Assembly: GCF_023028105.1 (NCBI RefSeq)
Contig: NZ_CP095492.1
Span: 372,001-436,000 of the forward strand
Reading direction: 5' to 3'
Length of the DNA stretch: 64,000 nucleotides
DNA from: Halosolutus gelatinilyticus
Lineage (GTDB): Archaea; Halobacteriota; Halobacteria; Halobacteriales; Natrialbaceae
Under the pieces are notes generated by a model. The model was not told the DNA's origin. It worked only from the letters and a program-made list of their open reading frames with translations, and ran no database searches. Positions 8,922 through 17,607 of this stretch are shown piece after piece. The translations under genes and the position numbers were made by a program. The first letter of the stretch is position 1; each line of letters opens with the position of its first letter.

Positions 8922-9809
8922 CTATGCTGCCTCTGTCGTGCCGAAGAATCCGTTTGGTTTGATCATCAGTACCACGGCCATCAGTCCGAAGAGGAATAAC
9001 TCCGTCAGCGTCGGCGCGATCAACGCCCCGTACGAAGTGACCAGTCCGATGAGCAACGCGGTGTAAACAGCGCCACGGAAGCTCCCGAGACCGCCGATTA
9101 CGACGATCACGAAGGCTTCGATGATGATGCCCATCCCCATTCCGGGGTTGACCGATCGCGAGACGGCCAGCAGGACGCCCGCAAGTCCTGCCAGCACCGC
9201 ACCGAAGACGAAGACGCCGGTGAACACCTTCGAGACGTCGATTCCGAGGGCATTTACCATCTCGGTATCGTGGGCGCTGGCTCGCATGAGGATGCCGAAG
9301 TTGCTCCGTTCAATCGCGAGCCAGATGGCGACGATCAGGATCGTGCCCACCACCAGGACGAACAGGCGGTAGAGCGGATAGTTGAGCGATCCGATAGCGA
9401 CCGATCCGGTCAGCAAGTCCGGTCGGGCGATCCGTCTGGCCTGTCCGCCCCAGACCTGCAGGACCGTGCCCTGAATCATGATCGCAAACCCGAAGGTAAG
9501 GAGAATGTGATAGAGGGGGTTGCGGCCGTAGAGGGGGCGAAGCGACAGCACTTCGATCGCGGCGCCGACGACGCCGACGAACAGCGGTGCGAGCACCAAC
9601 GCGAGCCAGAAGCTCCCGAGTTCCGCCGCGATGACGGCCCCGAAGTACGCGCCGAGCATGTAGAGCGCCCCGTGTGCGAAGTTGATGACGTCCAGCATAC
9701 CGAAGATCAGCGTCAGGCCGGCGGCGATCAGCGCGAGCGTCACCCCCAGTTGTAGACCGAGCAACGTGGCTCGGAGTATCGTTTCGACCATCTCAGTTGA
9801 ATCCTCCAC
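8922..9809 (-). CDS. livH: ABC transporter permease LivH
   Basis: 295-residue membrane permease with the LivH signature LIFGMLDVINFAHGALYMLG near the N-terminus, and the coupling region MRASAHDTEMVNALGIDVSK. ATG 9791 (MVETIL) is an equally good start. It lies 73 bases after the binding-protein stop and abuts livM. It partners the LivM permease and the LivG and LivF ATPases. Confidence 0.91.
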   Translation of the reverse strand: MEDSTEMVETILRATLLGLQLGVTLALIAAGLTLIFGMLDVINFAHGALYMLGAYFGAVIAAELGSFWLALVLAPLFVGVVGAAIEVLSLRPLYGRNPLYHILLTFGFAIMIQGTVLQVWGGQARRIARPDLLTGSVAIGSLNYPLYRLFVLVVGTILIVAIWLAIERSNFGILMRASAHDTEMVNALGIDVSKVFTGVFVFGAVLAGLAGVLLAVSRSVNPGMGMGIIIEAFVIVVIGGLGSFRGAVYTALLIGLVTSYGALIAPTLTELFLFGLMAVVLMIKPNGFFGTTEAA

Positions 9810-9881
9810 TCGAGTCGGGTGGTCGGCTACTGCCTTCCGTCCGATCGAGCACGTATCGGCGGATTCGCCGGATCATACTAC

Positions 9882-11132
9882 TCACAGGCTGCATCCCCAG
9901 CTGGGACTTTCGACTCCTTCGATCGTTTCGACGACCTGGTTTTCGACGGGTTGCTCCCCGTCGCTTGCGACGACCTCCCGGACGTACAGGTTCTGGATCG
10001 GCTCGTGTGTCTCGGGATTGAACCGGAAACTGCCTCGTGGACTGTCGAGTTCCGTTCCGCCGAGGGCGTCCGCCATCTCGTTGGGATCCGAACCGCCCGA
10101 CTCCTCGACGGCGGCGGCGAACGCCTGTGCGGAATCGTACCCCTGACAGGCGTAGACGTTGGCCGACGAGTCGTACGCGTCGCGGTAGTTCTCGACGAAC
10201 TCCGTGTTTCGATCGGTCTCCTGGGTCGGCGCATAGTGAAGCAGCGAGTACATGCCAAGCGCCGCCTCGCCTTGTGCGGGGAGCGTGTCCTCCGACAACA
10301 GGAAGCCGCTCCCGGTCTGGGTCATCTCCTCGTTGAGCCCGTAGTCGGCGAAGTCCGTGATGTAGTTGACGGCGTCGCTCCCCGCGAAGAAGGAGAACAC
10401 CGCGTCGGCGCCGCTGTTCTCAATGTCGCCCAGGTACGTCGAGTAGTCGTCGGTCCCCAGCGGAGCGCCGACTTCGGCGACGACCTCGCCGCCGGCGTCT
10501 TCGAACGCCTCCCTGAAGAAGTTCTTCGAGTTCTGGCCGAACGCGTAGTCGGCGTAGGCCAGACAGACGGTGTCCGCGACGTTGTTGTAGACCCACCCCG
10601 CAAGCGGCGCGCTCGTCTGCCAGTCGTTGAACGACGTCCGGAAGTGGTAGTTCAGACAGCCCTCTTCCGTGACCCGGTAATCGCCCGCATTGGCGTTCAG
10701 CCAGATCGCGCTCGCCTCGTTTTCGATGGTCTGCATCATCGTGATCGCGACGGCGCTCGAGACCGGACCCACGAGCGCGTCGACCTGCTCTTCGACCAGC
10801 AACTCTCGCGTCACATCTACGCCGCGGTTCGTATCGGCTTCCGTGTCCCGCTCGATGGTTTCGACCTCCTCACCGTCGATCTCGCCGTCGTTTTGCTCGA
10901 GGTACAACTCGAACCCGTTGACAATACTTTCCCCGAGTATCGCGTACGTGCCGGTAAACGGGAGCGCGTAACCGACGGTCAACCGGTCTTCGCCGCCGAG
11001 ACAACCGGCGAACGCGGATCCTACCCCGACCGCTGCGCTGCCCGCCAGATACTGACGTCTCGATATCGTCGGCGTCGAAGCCCGATTGCTCCCCGCTCGA
11101 TTGCCACACTCACCCGTGGGTCTGCGAACCAT
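9882..11132 (-). CDS. Tat-exported lipoprotein, Liv-type substrate-binding protein
   Basis: Periplasmic-type (type I) binding protein that captures the solute for the LivHMGF importer. From ATG 11132 (MVRRPTGE) a twin-arginine motif SRRQYLAG leads to a lipobox AFAGCLGG, so the mature Cys is probably lipid-anchored outside the cell. The ligand-binding body begins LTVGYALPFTGTYAILGESI, typical of the amide/branched-chain family, and 416 residues is a normal length. The frame continues upstream to a GTG at 11267, but that part has no signal-peptide character. It is divergent from the CoA-transferase pair. Confidence 0.9.
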   Translation of the reverse strand: MVRRPTGECGNRAGSNRASTPTISRRQYLAGSAAVGVGSAFAGCLGGEDRLTVGYALPFTGTYAILGESIVNGFELYLEQNDGEIDGEEVETIERDTEADTNRGVDVTRELLVEEQVDALVGPVSSAVAITMMQTIENEASAIWLNANAGDYRVTEEGCLNYHFRTSFNDWQTSAPLAGWVYNNVADTVCLAYADYAFGQNSKNFFREAFEDAGGEVVAEVGAPLGTDDYSTYLGDIENSGADAVFSFFAGSDAVNYITDFADYGLNEEMTQTGSGFLLSEDTLPAQGEAALGMYSLLHYAPTQETDRNTEFVENYRDAYDSSANVYACQGYDSAQAFAAAVEESGGSDPNEMADALGGTELDSPRGSFRFNPETHEPIQNLYVREVVASDGEQPVENQVVETIEGVESPSWGCSL

Positions 11133-11209
11133 ACACTCCCGTGAGGCGGTATCATACATATAGATTCCGATCATATGCGGAAACGAGCGTCGGTTTGCAG
11201 ATATCCAAC

Positions 11210-11225
11210 GAGGATTTATATGCGA
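11210..11225 (+). promoter_or_regulatory. TATA-type promoter of the CoA-transferase operon
   Basis: GGATTTATATGC centred near 11217 is an AT-rich archaeal TATA box in GC-rich DNA. A transcript starting about 25-28 bases downstream would begin at or next to GTG 11246, giving a leaderless start. This is the reason for choosing 11246 as the start of the alpha subunit. Confidence 0.6.
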
Positions 11226-11245
11226 CCATCGGCATTCGATACGGT

Positions 11246-12139
11246 GTGGTAGCAAGCACCGAATCACTGGACGTTGCGGTATCGCATATCGACCCCGGAA
11301 GTTCGATCGCCGTCGGCCTCGCGCTCGAACACGCGATCCCGTTCGCGGCGGGGCACGAACTCCTGCGACGGGGAATCGACGATCTCACCCTGATCGGACC
11401 GATCAGCGACCTGCTGTTCGATCAGTTGATCGGCGGCGGCGCGGCATCCGAGATCCGCGCCGCGTGGGTCGGAAACGTCAGCACCGGCACCGGCTACCGG
11501 TTCCGGGAGGCCGTCGAGGGCGGGGAAATCGCGGTCGAAGACCACTCCAATTTCAGCATCGCGCTCGCGCTACAGGCCGGCGCGATGGGCGTGCCGTACC
11601 TCCCGACGCGCTCGCTACTCGGAAGCGACATCTTCGAACGGAGCGAGCTGTTCGTCGAGGCGACCGACCCGTTCGAGGGCGATCGGATCGCGCTCGTCCC
11701 GGCCATCGAACCCGACTGGGCGATCGTTCACGCCCAACGTGCGAGCCCGCGGGGCGACGTCCACCTGTGGGGGAACACCGGAATCGTCGGCCCGGCGGTC
11801 GGCGCGGCCGAAAACGTGCTGGTCACCGCGGAGGAGATCGTCGAACCGGACGTCATCGAGAGCGACCCGAGCAGGGTCGCGATCACGCGCGAACAGGTCG
11901 CCAGCGTCGTCGAGTGCCCGTTCGGAGCGCATCCGTCGCCCGTCGCCGGCTATTACAACCGAGACAACGAGTACTACCTTCGGTACGATCGCCGGACAGA
12001 GAGCCGGAGCGGATTCGAGGAGTGGGCAGACGAATGGGTGTACGGCGTCGCCGATCGCGAGGAGTACGCGACGCTCGTCGACGCGGACCTCGAGATCACC
12101 GAGCCGACCATCGCCGCGGAGGTGCAGTATGGCCAGTAG
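11246..12139 (+). CDS. CoA-transferase family I, alpha subunit (IpdA/glutaconate CoA-transferase type)
   Basis: Transfers CoA between acids or hydrolyses a ring-derived CoA ester, with the beta subunit encoded next. From GTG 11246 the protein is 297 residues. AVGLALEHAIPFAAGHELLRRG and DLTLIGPISDLLFDQLIGGG match the start of the IpdA/GctA family. The frame is open upstream to 11141, but that segment overlaps the divergent binding-protein region and lies upstream of the TATA box. It overlaps the beta gene by 11 bases, so translation is probably coupled. The substrate is not determined. Confidence 0.85.
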   Translation: MVASTESLDVAVSHIDPGSSIAVGLALEHAIPFAAGHELLRRGIDDLTLIGPISDLLFDQLIGGGAASEIRAAWVGNVSTGTGYRFREAVEGGEIAVEDHSNFSIALALQAGAMGVPYLPTRSLLGSDIFERSELFVEATDPFEGDRIALVPAIEPDWAIVHAQRASPRGDVHLWGNTGIVGPAVGAAENVLVTAEEIVEPDVIESDPSRVAITREQVASVVECPFGAHPSPVAGYYNRDNEYYLRYDRRTESRSGFEEWADEWVYGVADREEYATLVDADLEITEPTIAAEVQYGQ

Positions 12140-12902
12140 CGAATACACGGATCGCGAGTTGATGGTCACCACCGCTGCGCGCGAAATCGAGGACGGCGAC
12201 ACCGCGTTCGTCGGCATGCGACTGCCGCTGATCGCGTTTCAGGTCGCGGTCAGCACGCACGCGCCGAACGCGCTGGCGGTCTACGAGAGCGGAGTCGTCC
12301 GGGATTCGCCCGCGGACGGCTTCATTCACACGATGTGCGATCTTCCGAACCTGGACCGCGCCGTCTCGACGACGGGCATGGTCGACATCATGTCCCGCCT
12401 CCAGCGCGGCGATATCGACGTCGGGTTCCTCGGCGGCGCCGAAATCGACCGCTACGGGAACCTGAACACGACTCGAGTGACCGCCGGCGATCGAGAGATC
12501 CGCCTCCCCGGCAGCGGCGGCGCCTGCGATATCGCGTGTATGGCCGATCGGACCGTCCTGCTTATGCCCCACGAACCGCGCCGGTTCGCCGAGTCGGTCG
12601 AGTACGTGACAAGTCCCGGCTATCCGGCCGACGATGACGGTCGCGACGACCGTCCCGCACCCGGCGGCGGTCCGAGCGCGCTCGTCACGTCGAAGGCGAC
12701 GTTCGGATTCGACGACAGTGGTGAACTCTACCTCCGCAGCGTCCATCCCGGATCCGAGATCGAAGACGTACTTGCGGCCTTCCCGTGGGACGTACAGACG
12801 GCCGACGATGTCGGCGACGGAGCCGTCGAAACAACGCCCGAACCGACGGCCGAGGAACTGGACCTCGTTCGGACGTTCGATCCGGACGGGTTCTGGACCT
12901 GA
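12129..12902 (+). CDS. CoA-transferase family I, beta subunit (IpdB/glutaconate CoA-transferase type)
   Basis: 257 residues. The family's active-site segment appears as LAVYESGVV, whose Glu is the expected catalytic residue in CoA-transferases of this type. PGSGGACDIA followed by HEPRRFAESVEYVTSPG strongly recalls IpdB, the ring-opening CoA hydrolase subunit of steroid degradation. The upstream open frame from 11739 is a shadow of the alpha subunit. Either transferase or hydrolase activity is possible. Confidence 0.85.
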   Translation: MASSEYTDRELMVTTAAREIEDGDTAFVGMRLPLIAFQVAVSTHAPNALAVYESGVVRDSPADGFIHTMCDLPNLDRAVSTTGMVDIMSRLQRGDIDVGFLGGAEIDRYGNLNTTRVTAGDREIRLPGSGGACDIACMADRTVLLMPHEPRRFAESVEYVTSPGYPADDDGRDDRPAPGGGPSALVTSKATFGFDDSGELYLRSVHPGSEIEDVLAAFPWDVQTADDVGDGAVETTPEPTAEELDLVRTFDPDGFWT

Positions 12903-12952
12903 ACTCATCAGCGCGCTACTCACCGAGTCGCCGGCAACTCACTTTTCGGTGA

Positions 12953-13126
12953 ACGGACTCGCGCATCACCGGCCTCGAGGAATCGACCCCCGAAACCCGC
13001 GTCGCCGACCTCGCGTCGACAGATGTCGTCAAAACGGGCGAACTTGAGGGGGAGACGTACGAGCGGATCGCTCCGGCCATCCCCGACGAGGGGGTCTACC
13101 ATCGGAGCGGCGGTCCGACGGGCTGA
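12953..13126 (+). pseudogene. Unrecognised C-terminal gene fragment
   Basis: Downstream of the CoA-transferase operon a frame is open from a stop at 12950 to a TGA at 13124-13126. It encodes about 56 residues with normal haloarchaeal composition (GLEESTPETRVADLAST, then GETYERIAPAIPDEGVYH) but no start codon. It looks like the tail of a lost gene. The family is not recognised. The rest of 12903-13240 holds nothing else supportable. Confidence 0.35.
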
Positions 13127-13241
13127 CGACGGACGCTACGAAGTCCGGGCAGAGCAGGACGGTCCGAATAATCGTTCGAGCGGAAACGGATAACGGACTA
13201 CTGTATTTTTCAGAGATACTGCATCCGAAGGAACCGGTAGG

Positions 13242-13254
13242 TATATAATTTAAA
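13242..13254 (+). promoter_or_regulatory. TATA-type promoter of the aryl-CoA ligase gene
   Basis: TATATAATTTAAA, strongly AT-rich, is centred about 27 bases before the ATG at 13274, consistent with a leaderless transcript. Confidence 0.65.
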
Positions 13255-13273
13255 GCTATGATGGAGTAGTCGT

Positions 13274-14908
13274 ATGCAGGAGAGTATCACAGAGGAGTAT
13301 CTGCCGGACGAAGAGAACGCTCCGGAGCACGTTTACTCGCTCCCGGAACTCCACTACCCGAAACGGATCAACGTCGTCGACGAACTGGTCGACCGACACA
13401 TCCGCGAGGGACGGGGCGAGAACGTCGCGATCTACTTCGAGGATCGGACGATCACGTACGAGGAACTTCGGGAGAAGGTCAACCGCATGGGGAACGCCCT
13501 CCGTGACCTCGGGATCGGCGCCGGCGACCGGGTCGTGGTACGGTTCCCGAATCGGCCGGAAGCGATCGTCTCCTGTCTGGCGGTTCAGAAGATCGGCGGG
13601 GTCGCGCTCCCGTCGATGAAACTCCTCCGGGCGAAGGAACTCGAGTACATCATCAACAACGCCGAGGCGTCGGCCGTCGTCGTCTACGACGATCTCCTCG
13701 ACGAAGTCGAGAACGCGCTGCCCGAACTCGAGACGGTCGGGGACATCGTGGTCGCCGAGCGCACCGGCGTCGACCACAGCTACCACAGCTACGACGACCT
13801 GCTCGACGACGCCGACGACGAACTCGAAGCTTACGAGACCGAGCGCGACGATATCGCGTTACTGCTCTACACGAGCGGGACGACCGGGCGACCTAAGGGT
13901 GCGATCCACACCCATCGGAACGTGCTGGCCACCGCGGACTCGTACGCGCGGTACTGCCTCGAACCGACTGAAGACGACGTCTTCGGCGGAAATCCGCCGC
14001 TTCCCTTCGCGTACGGCTACGGCGATCTCGTCACGTTCCCGCTCCGGTTTGGTGCGAGTACGAGCCTCGTCGCGGACGCCGACCCCGGCGACCTGCTGGA
14101 AGCGATCGAGGATCACGGGATCTCGATCCTCTGTTCGATCCCAACCGGATTCAATCAAATCCTCTCCCAGCACCCCGACGGTCCCGAGGAGTACGACGTC
14201 TCGTCGTTGCGACTCGGTCTCAGCGCCGGCGAGCCGCTGACGCCGACGACCTACGAGAACTTCGAGAGGGAGTACGGGATCAACCTCCTCGACGGGATTG
14301 GAACGACGGAGATGCTTCACATCTTCATCAGTCACCGCCATACCGAGAAGATCGATCCAAGCGTGACCGGCTATCCGGTCCCCGGATACGAGTGTAAGAT
14401 CGTTGATCCCGACACCGGTGAGGACCTCGAACGCGGCGAAGCGGGTCTGCTCGCGGTCCGCGGACCGACCGGGATCGCGTATTGGGACCGCCCCGAAAAG
14501 CAACTTGAGGTCAATCAGGACGGCTGGTCGATCCCAGGCGATATCTTCGTCCAGTATGAGGACGGTCGACTGGAGTACAAGTCCCGCAGCGACGATCTCA
14601 TTATCTCGAGTGGGTATAACATCCCCGGCCCAGAGGTCGAGGCGGTCATCGAAGAACACGAGTCGGTCGCTGAAGTCGCCGTCGTCGGCAGTCCCCACGA
14701 GGAGCGCGGTGAGATCGTGAAAGCGTTCGTTGTCCTCTACGACGACGTCGAGCCCGGAGAAGAACTCATCACGGAGATTCAAAACCACGTCAAGGACGTG
14801 CTCGCGCCGTACAAGTACCCACGCGAGGTCGAGTTCCGGGAAGGGCTCCCGCGAACGGAAACCGGGAAGATCCGACGAACCGAACTGCGAGAAGCGGAAC
14901 ACCAGTAG
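13274..14908 (+). CDS. AMP-dependent acyl/aryl-CoA ligase (2-aminobenzoate/benzoate-CoA ligase type)
   Basis: Activates a carboxylic acid to its CoA thioester with ATP. The adenylation core has YTSGTTGRPKGA (phosphate loop), PLPFAYGYGDLVTFPLRFGA and the GIGTTEM segment. The C-terminal hinge is SRSDDLIISSGYNI, and the catalytic Lys is in PRTETGKIRR. Length is 544 residues, normal. The central motifs resemble the aminobenzoate/benzoate ligase branch more than long-chain fatty-acid ligases. It is probably the entry step for an aromatic acid feeding the downstream pathway; with no paaK in the window it may also supply phenylacetyl-CoA (inference). Confidence 0.87.
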   Translation: MQESITEEYLPDEENAPEHVYSLPELHYPKRINVVDELVDRHIREGRGENVAIYFEDRTITYEELREKVNRMGNALRDLGIGAGDRVVVRFPNRPEAIVSCLAVQKIGGVALPSMKLLRAKELEYIINNAEASAVVVYDDLLDEVENALPELETVGDIVVAERTGVDHSYHSYDDLLDDADDELEAYETERDDIALLLYTSGTTGRPKGAIHTHRNVLATADSYARYCLEPTEDDVFGGNPPLPFAYGYGDLVTFPLRFGASTSLVADADPGDLLEAIEDHGISILCSIPTGFNQILSQHPDGPEEYDVSSLRLGLSAGEPLTPTTYENFEREYGINLLDGIGTTEMLHIFISHRHTEKIDPSVTGYPVPGYECKIVDPDTGEDLERGEAGLLAVRGPTGIAYWDRPEKQLEVNQDGWSIPGDIFVQYEDGRLEYKSRSDDLIISSGYNIPGPEVEAVIEEHESVAEVAVVGSPHEERGEIVKAFVVLYDDVEPGEELITEIQNHVKDVLAPYKYPREVEFREGLPRTETGKIRRTELREAEHQ

Positions 14909-15195
14909 CGATAGAACACGCAGCCGCCCTGGTCGAATATCTCGGTAGCGCTCGTTCTCGACCGCGTCACCGATCGACTCGAGGCGCGGATCAATCGACG
15001 CCGCACACTGATTTCCTCCCAGCGACGCCACCTCGGGTAGAAAACTGAACTCCCGACCGGTTCAGTCCATCAACCAGTGGAAACCGCATGCGACGCGCGG
15101 GTGAGTACGTCGGTTCCGACGATCGCAGCGATAAATCACCCGTTCTGGACGGCTTCGCCGGGACGCTGTTACTGATGGTGAACGATAACATATGG

Positions 15196-15227
15196 CGTAT
15201 ACGGATTCGTATTCGTAAATCGTATAC
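15196..15227. repeat. Pair of CGTATAC motifs
   Basis: CGTATACG at 15196-15203 (itself a palindrome) and CGTATAC at 15221-15227, separated by an AT-rich spacer with two ATTCGTA repeats. The motif recurs at 15413 and 15426 and as CCGTATAC near 16625, upstream of paaA. Confidence 0.5.
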
Positions 15228-15284
15228 ATACCAGGTCACTCCACCATCTCACGTCCTGAACTGCTCGGTACTAACAGCGATATA

Positions 15285-15304
15285 TTACACACATACTGTT
15301 GTAA
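15285..15304. promoter_or_regulatory. Putative operator, copy 1 (20-bp dyad)
   Basis: TTACACACATACTGTTGTAA. It matches TTACA-N4-TAC-N3-TGTAA; outer arms TTACA/TGTAA are perfect inverted repeats. It lies 82 bases before copy 2. Confidence 0.6.
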
Positions 15305-15366
15305 AAAAAGTGAGCTCGCCACTCGTTCCGATAGCATCGTACTCCGTCGAACGTCGATCGATTCTA

Positions 15367-15386
15367 TTACAGTAGTACTGGTGTAA
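15367..15386. promoter_or_regulatory. Putative operator, copy 2 (20-bp dyad)
   Basis: TTACAGTAGTACTGGTGTAA. Perfect TTACA/TGTAA arms around a GTAC centre, and same spacing as the other copies. Confidence 0.6.
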
Positions 15387-15412
15387 ACACAACTCGACGA
15401 ACGGGATAGTGG

Positions 15413-15433
15413 CGTATACGCTAGCCGTATACG
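15413..15433. repeat. Palindrome built of two CGTATACG boxes
   Basis: CGTATACG-CTAGC-CGTATACG: two identical, self-complementary 8-mers separated by five bases, so the whole 21-bp block is a near-perfect palindrome. A dimeric regulator site is the simplest reading. Confidence 0.5.
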
Positions 15434-15620
15434 AGACGGAGGGACAGCCACGGCTGCCCGGAGGAGATGACAGCGAATCGGCGACTCGCTGGTGATCGTC
15501 TCGCGACAGCCGGCGCCCGTCGCACCGTCCAGCGACCGGGATCGTCGTAGCGAACCGCGACGGATACTGCGGTATAGGTGGTACGATCGGAGCGAAAAGA
15601 GTGTGATCCGCCTGTCGGTT

Positions 15621-15905
15621 TTAGGGGCTTTCGTCCGTCCGGATCCGGAGGTTCGAGCGCGGCTTCGCGATACAGGTCAGGACGTATCCTTCCTCTTTCT
15701 CGCTATCCGAGAGGAACATTCCTTCCGTCTGGTCGACTTCACCGTCTTCGACGAGCATGCCGCTGCAGACCCCACAGACGCCCATTCGGCACTGGTAGGG
15801 CGGGGCGAGGCCGGCTTCCTCAGCCGCTTCGAGGATCGGCTTGTCGGCCGGCACTTCGATCGTCTGTCCCTCGTCGACGAACTCGACTGTGTAACTCTCG
15901 ACCAT
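15621..15905 (-). CDS. Plant-type [2Fe-2S] ferredoxin
   Basis: 94-residue electron carrier. The cluster ligands are Cys39, Cys44, Cys47 (CRMGVCGVC) and Cys78 (LTCIA), the plant-type spacing; strands around VEFVDEGQTIEVPAD complete the beta-grasp fold. In bacteria the phenylacetyl-CoA epoxidase is fed by PaaE, a reductase fused to such a ferredoxin. No PaaE-like flavin reductase is seen here, so this stand-alone ferredoxin may feed the PaaABC oxygenase (inference). It starts four bases after the GNAT gene stop and is probably co-transcribed with it. Confidence 0.9.
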   Translation of the reverse strand: MVESYTVEFVDEGQTIEVPADKPILEAAEEAGLAPPYQCRMGVCGVCSGMLVEDGEVDQTEGMFLSDSEKEEGYVLTCIAKPRSNLRIRTDESP

Positions 15906-15908
15906 TGC

Positions 15909-16406
15909 TTACTGCTCTCGATCGATAGATCGTTCGAAGACGTGTTCGACCGGTTCGAAGCCGTTCGACTCATAGAACGCTTCCGCGGACTCGTCGCCGT
16001 GGATCGCGTCGACGCGATAGAAGTCGATGTCTTTCTCCGACTGCTCGAACCAGTCGTGAACTTCGTCCAGCAGCGCGGCGCCGACGCCGCTACCCCGGTA
16101 TTCCTCCGCGACGTAGTGGCCGTTGATGTACCCGTGGTCCTGCAGCCGGAAGATCGGGTGATTCCCCATGATGCGTGCCTCCAGGACGCCAATGAGTTCG
16201 CCCGTCCTCTCCTCTTCAGCGACGATAACGGTCCCGTATTTCGAACCGACGAGCTGATTCTCGAAGTACTGCAGCCAGCGATCGTCGGCGCTCTCCTTGT
16301 GTTCGTACCGGTCGTCGTACTCCGAGAGGTGGCTCGTGAACCCGTGCCACAGTTCCAGCAGTTCGGTACCGTCATCTAAGGTTGCCTGGCGTATCTCGTA
16401 CGTCAT
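15909..16406 (-). CDS. GNAT-family N-acetyltransferase
   Basis: 165 residues with the acetyl-CoA-binding signature VAEEYRGSGVGAALLDEV and the closing AEAFYESNGFEPV. It begins MTYEIRQATLDDG, typical of stand-alone GNAT enzymes, and is divergent from paaA. The acceptor substrate is unknown; its link to the neighbouring oxygenase genes is only positional. Confidence 0.88.
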   Translation of the reverse strand: MTYEIRQATLDDGTELLELWHGFTSHLSEYDDRYEHKESADDRWLQYFENQLVGSKYGTVIVAEEERTGELIGVLEARIMGNHPIFRLQDHGYINGHYVAEEYRGSGVGAALLDEVHDWFEQSEKDIDFYRVDAIHGDESAEAFYESNGFEPVEHVFERSIDREQ

Positions 16407-16684
16407 GCATTATCGTCAGAGATGGACTACTAAAAAATGCACTGGTCATTGAGTTCCGTTTTTTTACACTTTTCGCGGTTGGTCCGGTCCGAAGTGGCGC
16501 GGGGCAGCTGGTGAGCGATGGATACCCGGATGGAGACCGAGGGATATCGGGGGTCGCCGGGGCGCTCACGTCGGACCGATCGAACCGCGAATCCCGTCGC
16601 GCCCCAATTCGGTAGATACACGAACCGTATACAGGAAACAATTATTACCTTCGAGTAGAAAGGTTCTGTTGGAAGATTAGAGCT

Positions 16685-17605
16685 ATGCCCACCGAGAAGC
16701 GATTCAAAGAGGAGCTGCAGAACGGGCGGATGATCGAATCGACGGAAGAGATGACCGACGGGTACAAGAAGGCGCTCAAACAGATCCTGACGGTATCGGG
16801 CGATACGGAGTTGATGAGCGCGCCAGCGTACTACGAACAGTCGCTGAACGCGCCGTCGCTCGACGCCCGCGCGTCGTGTATCAGCGTCATTCAGGACGAG
16901 CTCGGCCACGGCCACATCGCCTACCGACTGCTCGAGGACTTAGGCGAGGACCGCGAGGAACTCATCTACGAGCGCGAACCCCACGAATTTCGCAATACCT
17001 ACGGGTTCGACCAGCACATCGACAACTTCGCCGAGCTCGTCACGGCCCACGGGCTGTTCGACCGCGCAGGGATCGTTCTCCTCAGCGACATCCACGAGAA
17101 CACCTCCTACGCGCCGTGGAAGCGCGCGCTGACAAAAGTGAGCAAGGAAGAGCAGTTCCACCTCCGTCACGGCGAGACGTGGATGCGGCGACTTGCGAAC
17201 AACAGCGACAAGACCAAGCAGCGTCTCCAGGAGGCCGTCGACTGGATGTTCCCGATGGGCGTCGAGTGGTTCGGCATGCCCGACGACAAGAAGAAACACG
17301 ACGACCAGCTCGAGTACCGGATCAAGGGTAAGTCCAACGACGAGCTCCGCCAGGACTGGCTGTCCCGAACGCTGCCGCTGACGAACGAACTGGAGCTTGA
17401 CGTGCCGGCCCGCTACGACGAGAAGCGCGACGAGTACGTCCTCGACTACGATATGCCGGTCGCTTTCGACGCCGACAACAAGGAGTGGCGCTTCGACGAG
17501 CCAATTTCGTGGTCCGACGTGATGGATCGCTGGCGCTCCCGCGGTCCGGCGAACGAGAAGTACATCGACATGATCCAGTCCAGTACCGTTGACATCGGGG
17601 CCTAG
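16685..17605 (+). CDS. paaA: 1,2-phenylacetyl-CoA epoxidase catalytic subunit PaaA
   Basis: Di-iron oxygenase subunit that epoxidises the aromatic ring of phenylacetyl-CoA. The 306-residue four-helix-bundle protein has metal-ligand motifs DELGH (residues 71-75) and EEQFHLRHGE (155-164), plus EEMTDGYKKAL and SAPAYYEQSLNAPS near the N-terminus as in bacterial PaaA. An AT-rich box (ATTATTA near 16641) lies about 40 bases before ATG 16685. First gene of a five-gene operon A-D-B-C-zinc ribbon. Confidence 0.93.
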   Translation: MPTEKRFKEELQNGRMIESTEEMTDGYKKALKQILTVSGDTELMSAPAYYEQSLNAPSLDARASCISVIQDELGHGHIAYRLLEDLGEDREELIYEREPHEFRNTYGFDQHIDNFAELVTAHGLFDRAGIVLLSDIHENTSYAPWKRALTKVSKEEQFHLRHGETWMRRLANNSDKTKQRLQEAVDWMFPMGVEWFGMPDDKKKHDDQLEYRIKGKSNDELRQDWLSRTLPLTNELELDVPARYDEKRDEYVLDYDMPVAFDADNKEWRFDEPISWSDVMDRWRSRGPANEKYIDMIQSSTVDIGA

Positions 17606-17607
17606 TT

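Larger units (their letters stand above)
14909..15620. other. Gene-free AT-rich region between two 3' ends, with palindromic motifs
   Basis: About 710 bases between the ligase stop and the ferredoxin stop, with no credible coding frame. It holds two exact copies of the TTACA-N3-GTAC-N3-TGTAA dyad and four CGTATAC(G) motifs. Such signals normally lie at promoters, yet no start codon of a neighbouring gene is near. A small RNA, a lost gene's promoter or an unseen small protein could explain it. Confidence 0.6.

Noticed and set aside
15088-15375. 95-codon frame in the gap between ligase and ferredoxin genes
   Set aside because: Covers palindromic regulatory-looking DNA, no codon bias and no family character.
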